Assembly (NCBI GenBank): GCA_947371775.1
Contig: CANBQX010000002.1
Span: 1 to 42,063, forward strand
Source of the DNA: Comamonadaceae bacterium
Lineage (GTDB): Bacteria; Pseudomonadota; Gammaproteobacteria; Burkholderiales; Burkholderiaceae_C
Length of the DNA: 42,063 bases
Direction: 5' to 3'
The notes under the pieces were generated by a model, which saw only the letters and a list, made by a program, of their open reading frames with translations, was not told where the DNA came from and did not search any database. Positions 9,171 to 16,388 of this stretch are shown here, in pieces. Position numbers and translations under genes: made by a program. Within the stretch, counting starts at the first letter, position 1; the number at the start of each line of letters is the position of its first letter.

Positions 9171-10952
9171 ATGCCGGGCCCCGCGACCGCCCCCCACCGC
9201 AAGCAGGCAGATGCCGTCTGGCCTTGGTTGGCGCTGCTGTCGGTGGCGGTAGCCCTGTATTTCTTCGGGCTGGGCAGTTTCTACGCCCCCACCAATGGCG
9301 ATGAGATGGTCTACATCCACATTGCCCGCCTCACGGCCGCATCGGGCCATTGGCTGCCCTTGGTGTCAGACCTGGAGCATATGCGCAACACCAAGCCGCC
9401 CATGCTGTTTTGGCAGTCTTTCATTGCCACCCACTGGGGTGCGAACTGGTCGCTGGTGGCACTTCGCCTGCCTAGCGTGGTCTACACCTTGTCCACGGCG
9501 GCGGCGGTGGCTTGGTGCGCCAAGCAGATGCGAGGAGACTGGCGAACCGGTGTGCTGGCGGCGCTGATTTATCTGGCCTTTTTCTCCACGTTTCGCTACT
9601 GCCGCGTCTTCCTGACGTCGGCGCCGGAAACGTTTTGGCTGTCGGTTCCCGTGGCGTTCGTGCTGTGGAGCGAATTGGCGCGGGCCAAGCAGGCAAACCC
9701 TGCCACTGGGCGTGCGCTCCCCATGCTCGCATGCTTCAGCCTGTTGGGCTTGTGCATGGGCATCGGGCTGCTCTACAAATCCTTTGCGCTGGTCGCCCCG
9801 GCCGCAGCCACCTTGTGGTGCGTGCTGCTGGTCAACGCTGCGCCGCGCTGGTCATCCGTTTGGAGGGTGACCCTGGCCGTGGCTTGGAGTGCGGTCCTTG
9901 CCCTGGGTGTTTTTGCGCTCTGGTTTGCGCTGGACCCCGATCCTGCTGCGGTATGGCAAGAGTTTGTGGTGGGCGAAAACGCAGGCAAATTGGCTGGCGG
10001 CCAGGGCTACTGGCACGCAGCTCTGTGGGGGGACTATCCCCTGTGGACACAGTTGCTGGCCTACCTTGAGAACGCAGGATTGCTGCTGTTGGTGGTGCTG
10101 GGATTGGCAACGGCTGGTGTGAAACGGCTGGCAAAGGGCCCTGTGTGGGCGCAAACGCCGCCAGCGCAGCGGATTTTGTGGCTGTGGCTGATCGTGTGGT
10201 TGGTGGTGTTCAGCATTCCCAGCCAGCGGTCCGCGCGCTATGTGATACCTGCCATGCCGGCCTTGGCCATTCTGCTGGCACTGCATTGGGAGCGCATCGC
10301 CCGCATCTGGTTTTTGTTGACCCTGCTGATCACCAGCACTGCCTTGCTCATCCTCGGACGCATTGCCTGGGTCGTCGGCGACATGGACATCGCTTCTCCT
10401 TGGACACGCGGGCTGGCCATGGCTACGGTGGTGGCCGGGCTGGCATCCGCGATCGCGGCCTTGGTGCGCAGCAGCTGGAGCCGCAATGCGGCGCTCGTGG
10501 GGTGCTTCAGCGTCTATGCCTGCTTTGGACTGATGGTGGCGCCGCTGGACAGTGCACAAGCCCAATTCCCGGCAAGCGCGCTGTCGCAGCTGTCCGGAAA
10601 ACGCGTGGCGGTGCCCAACGGATTTACCGCGCAGTACGAGCGTTTTCACTTCATCTTGCCGGACAGTACCTTCGTGCCTTTCGACGTAGCTGGGCGCAAC
10701 ACTGGCGCGCTGCACCCTGAGATGCCCGACGCACCCAGACTCGCGTTTTTGCTCGCGAATTTTGACGCCGTCATTTGGTTGGACGATGACTCACAAGCGA
10801 GCGCACCGCTGTGTGCGCCGCAATGCACAGTGCTGGGCTACCGCTGGCATGTCAAAAGCCGTCACAAGGCGGGCGAAGTGACGCTGTCAAATCTCTGGTA
10901 TCCGCAGCAGTGGTTGTTTGGGCGTGAATGGTTGCTGGCCGCGCAGCCCTGA
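9171..10952 (+). CDS. ArnT-like / PMT-family glycosyltransferase
   Basis: Polytopic inner-membrane GT-C transferase of 593 aa, like ArnT (GT83), which moves a sugar from undecaprenyl phosphate to lipid A or another acceptor on the periplasmic face. The N-terminal loop FYAPTNGDEMVYIHIAR contains the acidic pair expected for catalysis in this fold, followed by about a dozen hydrophobic helices, NTKPPMLFWQ in the next loop, and a C-terminal periplasmic part of roughly 130 residues. The short spacing puts it in one operon with the GT9 and GtrA-like genes. No polymyxin-resistance arn genes accompany it, so the sugar need not be aminoarabinose. It converges on the membrane-protein gene with 19 bases between stops. 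Confidence 0.85.
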   Translation: MPGPATAPHRKQADAVWPWLALLSVAVALYFFGLGSFYAPTNGDEMVYIHIARLTAASGHWLPLVSDLEHMRNTKPPMLFWQSFIATHWGANWSLVALRLPSVVYTLSTAAAVAWCAKQMRGDWRTGVLAALIYLAFFSTFRYCRVFLTSAPETFWLSVPVAFVLWSELARAKQANPATGRALPMLACFSLLGLCMGIGLLYKSFALVAPAAATLWCVLLVNAAPRWSSVWRVTLAVAWSAVLALGVFALWFALDPDPAAVWQEFVVGENAGKLAGGQGYWHAALWGDYPLWTQLLAYLENAGLLLLVVLGLATAGVKRLAKGPVWAQTPPAQRILWLWLIVWLVVFSIPSQRSARYVIPAMPALAILLALHWERIARIWFLLTLLITSTALLILGRIAWVVGDMDIASPWTRGLAMATVVAGLASAIAALVRSSWSRNAALVGCFSVYACFGLMVAPLDSAQAQFPASALSQLSGKRVAVPNGFTAQYERFHFILPDSTFVPFDVAGRNTGALHPEMPDAPRLAFLLANFDAVIWLDDDSQASAPLCAPQCTVLGYRWHVKSRHKAGEVTLSNLWYPQQWLFGREWLLAAQP

Positions 10953-10971
10953 GAGAAACCCGAAGGAAAAC

Positions 10972-11643
10972 TCAGCCCCAGCGCCAAGGCCTGCGCAGCA
11001 GGTAAGCCGACGCCACCAGCCACAGGCACGGATCCAACACCGCGTCCCACACATTGCCAGTGGGCCAACGCGTGAACCAATAAACCAAGAGCGCCGCGAG
11101 CATGGACCACACGGGGGCGGGGCGCAAACCCTGCTTGCCCGACACGATCCATGGCAGCAACGCAAGGCAGAGCGCCAGCGCAAACGCCAGGGGTGAAAAC
11201 CCCCATTGGTAAATGGAAAAATCGAAGCCTGCGAAGGTATCGAGCAAGAGCACAAGGCCAGTGACAACCGCTATCAGCACCCAAGCAAAGCCCCATTGGT
11301 TTGTCACTTGCGTGGATTCATTGGGCTGTGTCGTCTTACGCAAGACGCTATGCAGGAGCACGGACATCGCTAAAAAGGCAGCACTCAAACTGGGAATTTG
11401 GAACGCCAGTCCGAGCCAATAACTCGCCCCCCACGTGCCGGGCAACCAGGCCCACAGCCCCAGGATCCATGGCAACAATCGCGACAAACGGGGCAGACGC
11501 GGCATGCGGGTCGCCAGCCCCAATCCCACCGCTGCCATGACCACACTCCACACCAGATGGCGCGCCCACAAAAGGCTTTGCGCAGACGGCAGCAAGGGCG
11601 CGTAATGCAAAGTCAGTGCCGTACAAACTTCCGAGATATTCAT
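10972..11643 (-). CDS. Polytopic membrane protein of unknown function
   Basis: I do not recognise this family. The 223 aa protein has about seven hydrophobic segments (for example LVWSVVMAAVGLGLA, LAFQIPSLSAAFLAMSVLL, FAWVLIAVVTGLVLLLDTF and PLAFALALCLALLPWIV), with short polar loops and a basic C-terminus. The start is the ATG at 11643, which overlaps the stop of the sialidase-like gene as ATGA and has GGGAG ten bases upstream; the tracked start at 11682 lies inside that gene. Translational coupling suggests the two products act together, perhaps as membrane partner and periplasmic glycan-binding protein. This is inference. Confidence 0.75.
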   Translation of the reverse strand: MNISEVCTALTLHYAPLLPSAQSLLWARHLVWSVVMAAVGLGLATRMPRLPRLSRLLPWILGLWAWLPGTWGASYWLGLAFQIPSLSAAFLAMSVLLHSVLRKTTQPNESTQVTNQWGFAWVLIAVVTGLVLLLDTFAGFDFSIYQWGFSPLAFALALCLALLPWIVSGKQGLRPAPVWSMLAALLVYWFTRWPTGNVWDAVLDPCLWLVASAYLLRRPWRWG

Positions 11644-12800
11644 GGGGCCACGGCTCCCGGCTTCCAATCGAAACGCCGCCAAGCAATGCTTTTGCGTCGA
11701 TCCGTGTAGCTCACCCAGAGACTGTTATCAGCCCACGCCATCGCAGGATAGGAGTACTCGTGCCCCTCCGGGCCCTGCTCTAACTCCATGACAGAAGACC
11801 AGTCCGTGCCTGCACTGGACTTGGCCAAGGTCAATGCATTGCGTTTCTCATTTGACGGGTTGTAGGCCAACAAATGCATGTCGCCAATGCTGAGCGTTGC
11901 AACTCCCGCGTCCGGGTTGGGCAACGGAAGATCCTTGGCGTCCAGCCAAGTCGCACCACCATCCAAAGTCTCGGAGGCCCGAATTTTTCCGTCCTCGCCA
12001 TGGTCGCGCATCAGCGCCAGCCAGTGGGTGGGAGTCAAGGTGAGCAAAGCGGGTTGCAAGGTAAAGGTTCTCTTTGAAATGCGTGTCATGCCCAGAAAAG
12101 AGCCGTACTGGTCAAAACGCAGTGCAACGGAGACTTTGGCACCAATCTCAAAATACGCAGGCAGCACCATGCCACCATCGGCCAAAGGCAGCGGCGCGGT
12201 ACGCACCAGGTAGCTCACGTTCCACAACCAAGACAAAGGGATCACCCCCACCGGTTGAAACTGAAAGTTGCCGTCACCCACCGGGCTGGATTGCTCCAAA
12301 TGCAGGATGCGCGATGCCGACCATCCGCCCAAGCCGGTTGCCACCACAAACAAATGCAGTCGTCCACGGGGGTCTAGCCAGGCGATCGGATTGCCCAAGC
12401 GCCGAATGCCAGTGCCCAACACACTCGCTGCAACATGGCGATTGACCACCATTTGGGGTGCCGTCCAGGATTGGCTTTTCCGATTGAACTGGGAGGCCGC
12501 AATCTCCACATTGGGCGCGCTTTCGCGGTCTCCGGCAAACCAAAACGCACTGAGTGCCGCGGGGTCGGAGTCCGGCATAGCCACCAAAGCACTGGCGTGG
12601 GCGGCCAATACCCCGGCGGGCATAGGAATGCTGCCGCGCGCGCGCTCCACCCAGTGACCTGCGGCGTTGGCCTGACCAGGCGGCGCCTTGGCAGACGCTT
12701 GCAAGGGGCTTTCGACCCGCGCGCCAACCGTCCAGGCGATCATGGCGGCGATCAACGACAGCGACACAACAAGACGGCCCAACAATGGGAGGAGAATCAT
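11640..12800 (-). CDS. Sialidase-like beta-propeller protein (BNR repeat), exported or anchored
   Basis: A 386 aa protein starting with a hydrophobic signal or anchor segment (LVVSLSLIAAMIAWTVGA), so the propeller should lie in the periplasm. The body resembles the BNR_2/sialidase family: an Asp-box SETLDGGATW near residue 290, a degenerate one at SSAGTDWSSV, and HEYSYPAMAW...LWVSYTDRRKSIAWRRF at the end, typical of bacterial sialidase-like propellers. RRLGNPIAWL may stand in for the FRIP arginine region. Whether it is a hydrolase or only binds glycan cannot be decided. A GATAAT hexamer lies eight bases before the ATG, and I see no Shine-Dalgarno in that gap. Confidence 0.78.
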   Translation of the reverse strand: MILLPLLGRLVVSLSLIAAMIAWTVGARVESPLQASAKAPPGQANAAGHWVERARGSIPMPAGVLAAHASALVAMPDSDPAALSAFWFAGDRESAPNVEIAASQFNRKSQSWTAPQMVVNRHVAASVLGTGIRRLGNPIAWLDPRGRLHLFVVATGLGGWSASRILHLEQSSPVGDGNFQFQPVGVIPLSWLWNVSYLVRTAPLPLADGGMVLPAYFEIGAKVSVALRFDQYGSFLGMTRISKRTFTLQPALLTLTPTHWLALMRDHGEDGKIRASETLDGGATWLDAKDLPLPNPDAGVATLSIGDMHLLAYNPSNEKRNALTLAKSSAGTDWSSVMELEQGPEGHEYSYPAMAWADNSLWVSYTDRRKSIAWRRFDWKPGAVAP

Positions 12801-12875
12801 GGTTGGGCATTATCAACCGCTCTTGCGATGCTTGGATGACCCTTCCATTCCCCACCTTTTACCTACAGGCAAGCC

Positions 12876-13901
12876 ATGGCACAAAGCTCCAACATTCTTT
12901 CGATCGCCGCACTCGCAGCGCCGCCATGGCCGACCATCGATCCCTTTTTGTTTTGCGTGCACCACGTGGACGCCTATCCGCGCGGCAATGCGCAGATGGG
13001 GCCGGATGCCGCCTTAAGCGGGCGCAATCTGGGCCAGGACTTTGGCGGCAAAGACGGCTGGAGCATGTACCACGGCACCACGGTGCCAGGCTTTCCAGCC
13101 CATCCGCACCGGGGGTTCGAGACAGTCACCATCGTGCGCCAAGGCCATATTGACCATTCCGACTCCGTCGGTGCCACGGCCCGCTTTGGCCCGGGCGATG
13201 TGCAGTGGCTCACCGCGGGCAAAGGCATCGTGCACTGCGAGATGTTCCCACTGCGCAATACAGCGGCGCCCAACCCGACTGAACTGTTTCAGATTTGGCT
13301 CAACCTTCCGGCCAAAAACAAAATGGCAGAGCCCCACTTCACCATGTTCTGGGGAGAAAAGGTTCAAACCGTCCACCATGTCGATGCGCACGGGCGCACG
13401 ACCGATGTGGTGGTGGTGGCGGGTGCCCTGGAGGGCGCCAAAGGCCTGCCGCCGCCGCCTGACTCGTGGGCCAGCGAGGCGGACGCAGACCTTGCGATCT
13501 TCACAATTCGCATGGCGCCGGGAGCGCACTGGACACTGCCGCCCGCAGCGCATGCCGGAACGCGCCGCCAGCTGTATTTTTTCAAAGGCCACTCCATCGC
13601 CATGGATGGGCAGGACATTGGCGCGCCATCGGTCGTGGAAGTGCGGGCGCAGCATGGGCTGGAACTGGTCAACGGCGACCATGAGACAGAGTTGTTGCTG
13701 CTACAGGGCCGCCCGATTGCGGAGCCGGTGGCCCAGTACGGCCCGTTCGTGATGAATACCCAAGCCGAAATCCACCAGGCTTTTGCCGACTACCGACGCA
13801 CCGAGTTCGGTGGCTGGCCGTGGGGCCCCAGTGATCCGGTGCATGCGCGAGACAAAGGCCGCTTTGCACGGCACACCGATGGCCGTGTGGAAGAGCCTTA
13901 A
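12876..13901 (+). CDS. Pirin family protein (cupin metal-binding)
   Basis: A bicupin of the pirin family, 341 aa versus about 230-300 for most members. The N-terminal cupin carries the expected metal ligands: the two histidines of HPHRGFETVT, and the His and Glu of IVHCEMFP. Pirins include quercetin dioxygenases and regulators of central metabolism or stress, and the substrate here cannot be told from sequence. The central region has GALEGAKGLPPPPDSWA and the C-terminal cupin ends with EFGGWPWGPSDPVH, both familiar from the family. It is transcribed alone, divergent from the sialidase-like gene and convergent with the yqjK-like gene (16 bases between stops). Confidence 0.92.
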   Translation: MAQSSNILSIAALAAPPWPTIDPFLFCVHHVDAYPRGNAQMGPDAALSGRNLGQDFGGKDGWSMYHGTTVPGFPAHPHRGFETVTIVRQGHIDHSDSVGATARFGPGDVQWLTAGKGIVHCEMFPLRNTAAPNPTELFQIWLNLPAKNKMAEPHFTMFWGEKVQTVHHVDAHGRTTDVVVVAGALEGAKGLPPPPDSWASEADADLAIFTIRMAPGAHWTLPPAAHAGTRRQLYFFKGHSIAMDGQDIGAPSVVEVRAQHGLELVNGDHETELLLLQGRPIAEPVAQYGPFVMNTQAEIHQAFADYRRTEFGGWPWGPSDPVHARDKGRFARHTDGRVEEP

Positions 13902-13917
13902 GCCCTATTGACCCCGG

Positions 13918-14193
13918 CTATCGCAAAAAGCGGCTCAGCATGGTCCACAGCGTCCAAGCCCGGCCGATTTTTGACATGGCGTTGCGCGGCTTCAAGGCCA
14001 ATGTGGCGGCCGCCAAGGCAGCCATGCCAATCGGGTGTAGTCGCAACCACTGCACACCCCGCTGCAGGCGGTCGACTTGCGCCAAAGGGGCTCTCAAGAA
14101 TTCGCTTTGACAGACCACATCGGTTCGCAGCTGTGCGCTGCGACGCAGGATGCGCTCCTGGCGCATGCGCAAATCGGTAGCTTTGGCGCTCAC
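13918..14193 (-). CDS. YqjK-like small protein
   Basis: A 91 aa protein that begins at a GTG (14193) overlapping the stop of the YqjE-like gene as GTGA, so the ORF track shows it only within longer spurious frames. It is very basic, with an N-terminal helix MSAKATDLRMRQERILRRSAQLR, then VDRLQRGVQWLRLHPIGMAALAAATLALKP, in which one short hydrophobic segment follows an Arg-rich part. This pattern and the third position after YqjD- and YqjE-like genes fit the YqjK-like family. The role is unknown; a membrane-associated accessory is plausible. Confidence 0.72.
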   Translation of the reverse strand: MSAKATDLRMRQERILRRSAQLRTDVVCQSEFLRAPLAQVDRLQRGVQWLRLHPIGMAALAAATLALKPRNAMSKIGRAWTLWTMLSRFLR

Positions 14194-14606
14194 GACTCGC
14201 CCCGGTCCCGCGCCAGCTCTTGGGCACTGGCGTGGAACATGCCCAAAGGGTGGCGCAGGCGTCGCCGCGCCAGCAACACCAAAGCCACGCCACCCGCCAG
14301 GAAGAACATTGCCAGACCAGCGGCTGCTGCCAAGCGCCAGCCATCGGGAAACAGCAGGATCACCGCGCCGCACAGCAGCACCAATCCCAACGCCAAAAAC
14401 ACCAGCGCAAGAAGCGCCATCACCAGCACGTCGAAGAGGCGGCTTTTTTCCGCCTCCAGTTCGGTGCCCAACAACTCCAGGCGCACCTGCAGCGTCTCTA
14501 AAACAGTCTTCAACAGCTGCTTGAGCGAGGCGAGCAAGCCATCGGGGGCCGCGGCGTGCGCCCCAGGCGCTTGGCTGGAAGACTCAGTTTTCGGTGACTC
14601 ACGCAT
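14190..14606 (-). CDS. YqjE / phage-holin-superfamily membrane protein
   Basis: A 138 aa protein of the YqjE type (PF07332, putative holin-X superfamily; the name does not imply phage origin). A soluble N-terminal segment contains an amphipathic helix, LLASLKQLLKTVLETLQVRLELLGTELEAEKSRL. Two closely spaced transmembrane helices follow: VMALLALVFLALGLVLLCGAVILLF and LAAAAGLAMFFLAGGVALVLLA. The tail is Arg-rich. It starts 18 bases after the DUF883 gene and is coupled to the yqjK-like gene. The trio is a widespread envelope operon; function is not established. Confidence 0.88.
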   Translation of the reverse strand: MRESPKTESSSQAPGAHAAAPDGLLASLKQLLKTVLETLQVRLELLGTELEAEKSRLFDVLVMALLALVFLALGLVLLCGAVILLFPDGWRLAAAAGLAMFFLAGGVALVLLARRRLRHPLGMFHASAQELARDRGES

Positions 14607-14624
14607 CGGCTTGGTACCCCAGAA

Positions 14625-14936
14625 TTAGCGCCGTGCAATGAGCAAGCCCACCACCAGGCCCAGTCCTGCGGCAATGCCGATGGACTGCCAGGGGTGCTCT
14701 TGCACAAACTCGTCGGTCGCGTGTCCGGCCGCCTTCGCGCGGGCCACCACATCGTCTTGCAGGTGCTGCAGATCCCGTGTTGCGTCCGCAAGGCGCGCTT
14801 CCACCCGGGCGCGCACCCCCACGGCGCTGTCACCCACCTGGTCTGCCGTCATGCGCAGCAACTCCTGCGCATCGTCGATCACGACCCGCAGGTCACTCAT
14901 GAGTTTGGCTTTTTGGTCGGCATCCAGTGAAATCAT
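14625..14936 (-). CDS. DUF883 / YqjD-ElaB family protein
   Basis: A 103 aa protein with a long helical N-terminal region (LDADQKAKLMSDLRVVIDDAQELLRMTADQVGDSAVG) and one C-terminal transmembrane segment, IGIAAGLGLVVGLLIARR, preceded by the family signature VQEHPWQSIG. E. coli homologues YqjD and ElaB are C-tail-anchored inner-membrane proteins that bind ribosomes in stationary phase; whether this one does is unknown. The start is the ATG at 14936, with TTGGAG about eight bases upstream rather than the tracked 14966. It is the first gene of the yqjD-yqjE-yqjK-like operon. Confidence 0.9.
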   Translation of the reverse strand: MISLDADQKAKLMSDLRVVIDDAQELLRMTADQVGDSAVGVRARVEARLADATRDLQHLQDDVVARAKAAGHATDEFVQEHPWQSIGIAAGLGLVVGLLIARR

Positions 14937-15106
14937 CAAAACACTCCAAGTTGTAAATAGTCTCACTGTAGACGTAATGCGCCAGCCCTTTGCTGACGCA
15001 TGTCAACAAGTCAGGGCGCACTTTCGGGCTTTAGCGCCCGTGCTGAGCGCCGCTGGCAACGAGCCTGCGAAAATAGCGCCGTTCTCACTCCGATTGGAAA
15101 TCTCCT

Positions 15107-16162
15107 ATGTCCCTCATCCCCGCGACGATCTTGACCGGCTTTTTAGGCGCTGGCAAAACCACGGTGCTCAAACGCATCTTGCACGAGGCGCATGGCCAAA
15201 AAATCGCCGTGATTGAGAACGAATTCGGCGAAGAAAACATTGACAGTGACATTTTGGTGTCCGACACCACCGAGCAAATCATCCAAATGAGCAACGGCTG
15301 CATTTGCTGCACCATCCGCGAAGACCTGCGCGCAACTTTGCAAAGCTTGGCCGAGAAAAAGCGCAAAGGTGAGCTGGACTTTGACCGCGTGGTGATCGAG
15401 ACCACCGGTCTGGCCGACCCCGGCCCGGTGGCGCAAACCTTTTTTATGGACGATGAAGTGGCCGAGTCCTACCTACTGGACGCCATATTGACCCTCGTCG
15501 ACGCCAAGCACGCGCCCGAGCAACTCAACGACCGCCAGGAAGCGCGCCGCCAAGTGGGCTTTGCCGACCAGATTTTCATCAGCAAGTCCGAATTGGTGTC
15601 TGCAGCCGACCTGGACGCATTGCAACACCGCCTCAAGCACATGAACCCGCGTGCGCCCCAGCACCTCGTGCACTTCGGCGAAGTCGCGATCAAGGACTTT
15701 TTTGACCTGCGCGGCTTCAATTTGAACGCCAAACTCGATATCGACCCTGATTTCCTGACGCCAGATGCGCATGACCACGGACACGATCACCACGACCATG
15801 ACCACCACGATGCGCACTGTGACCATCCTTCCCACAGCCACCATGCGCACCACCACCATGTGGATGACGACGTCAAAAGCTTTGTGTTCAAGTCAGACCG
15901 CGCCTTTGACCCGGCGCGACTGGAAGACTTCCTGGGCGCCATCGTCAACATCTATGGCCCGCGCATGCTGCGCTACAAAGGCGTTCTGTATATGAAGGGC
16001 AGCGAGCGCAAAGTAATCTTCCAAGGCGTGCACCAGCTCATGGGCAGCGATTTGGGCCCGGCCTGGGGCGCTGATGAAGTGAAAAACAGCAAACTCGTGT
16101 TTATTGGCATCGATCTGCCCAAAGACATTCTGTTGCAGGGCTTGGAGCAATCACTGGTTTAA
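15107..16162 (+). CDS. COG0523 (CobW/YjiA/ZagA-type) metal-binding GTPase
   Basis: G3E-family P-loop GTPase thought to deliver metals, often zinc, to client proteins. Motifs: Walker A GFLGAGKTT (11-19), metal-binding GCICC (64-68), ETTGLADP, and a SKSE motif in place of NKxD for base recognition. A strongly His/Asp-rich insert (about 222-251, HDHGHDHHDHDHHDAH...) follows, then a CobW C-terminal domain. At 351 aa it has a normal size. It begins a co-directional set with dksA and the STAS gene. No cobalamin genes are near, so a cobaltochelatase role is unlikely. I did not find a convincing Zur operator upstream. Confidence 0.93.
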   Translation: MSLIPATILTGFLGAGKTTVLKRILHEAHGQKIAVIENEFGEENIDSDILVSDTTEQIIQMSNGCICCTIREDLRATLQSLAEKKRKGELDFDRVVIETTGLADPGPVAQTFFMDDEVAESYLLDAILTLVDAKHAPEQLNDRQEARRQVGFADQIFISKSELVSAADLDALQHRLKHMNPRAPQHLVHFGEVAIKDFFDLRGFNLNAKLDIDPDFLTPDAHDHGHDHHDHDHHDAHCDHPSHSHHAHHHHVDDDVKSFVFKSDRAFDPARLEDFLGAIVNIYGPRMLRYKGVLYMKGSERKVIFQGVHQLMGSDLGPAWGADEVKNSKLVFIGIDLPKDILLQGLEQSLV

Positions 16163-16182
16163 TTTTTCAGCGACAATAAGCG

Positions 16183-16201
16183 TATGCTGCGGTGCAGCAT
16201 A
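16183..16201. promoter_or_regulatory. Perfect 8-bp inverted repeat upstream of dksA (CTGC-N3-GCAG type)
   Basis: TATGCTGC-GGT-GCAGCATA is an exact palindrome 21 bases after the COG0523 stop. Its core CTGC-N3-GCAG matches the type of site described for the polyhydroxybutyrate regulator PhaR. It could also be a rho-independent terminator of the GTPase gene, but the following TTCTTGG is a poor T-run. GACAAT (16171-16176) lies just before it. The rest of the 226-base gap to the preferred dksA start holds no gene I can support. Confidence 0.35.
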
Positions 16202-16388
16202 TTCTTGGCCCGGTGATTCACGTGCTTCTGGAGACCCCATGTTGGTAGCGCTTTTGCAAATGATGGGGTTCCCCGCAACGAAGGCTGTACACTCCCGCGC
16301 CGAAGGGACGGGTGCATTGCCTGCCTCCAGCGCAGGGGAGCCGAAACACCCTACCCTCGACCATCGCGTTACAGTTAGGAGTCCAGCA

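Noticed and set aside
14190-14606. Prophage remnant suggested by the holin-like gene
   Set aside because: The holin superfamily name is misleading; YqjE-like genes are chromosomal, and no other phage gene, att site or integrase is nearby.
14970-15106. Zur-type operator upstream of the COG0523 gene
   Set aside because: No AT-rich palindrome resembling Zur sites is seen; only GC-rich inverted repeats such as CGGGC-tttagc-GCCCG.
16260-16330. Fluoride-riboswitch-like string GATGGGGTTCCCCGCAAC before dksA
   Set aside because: The stem needed to pair with CCCC is missing upstream and the nearby GGGG would leave a two-base loop, so the resemblance is chance.
16239-16388. Earlier ATG start for dksA
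   Set aside because: It has a GGAG site, but the 50 added residues have poor codon use, and the GTG at 16389 has a better AGGAG at ideal spacing. Kept only as an alternative.
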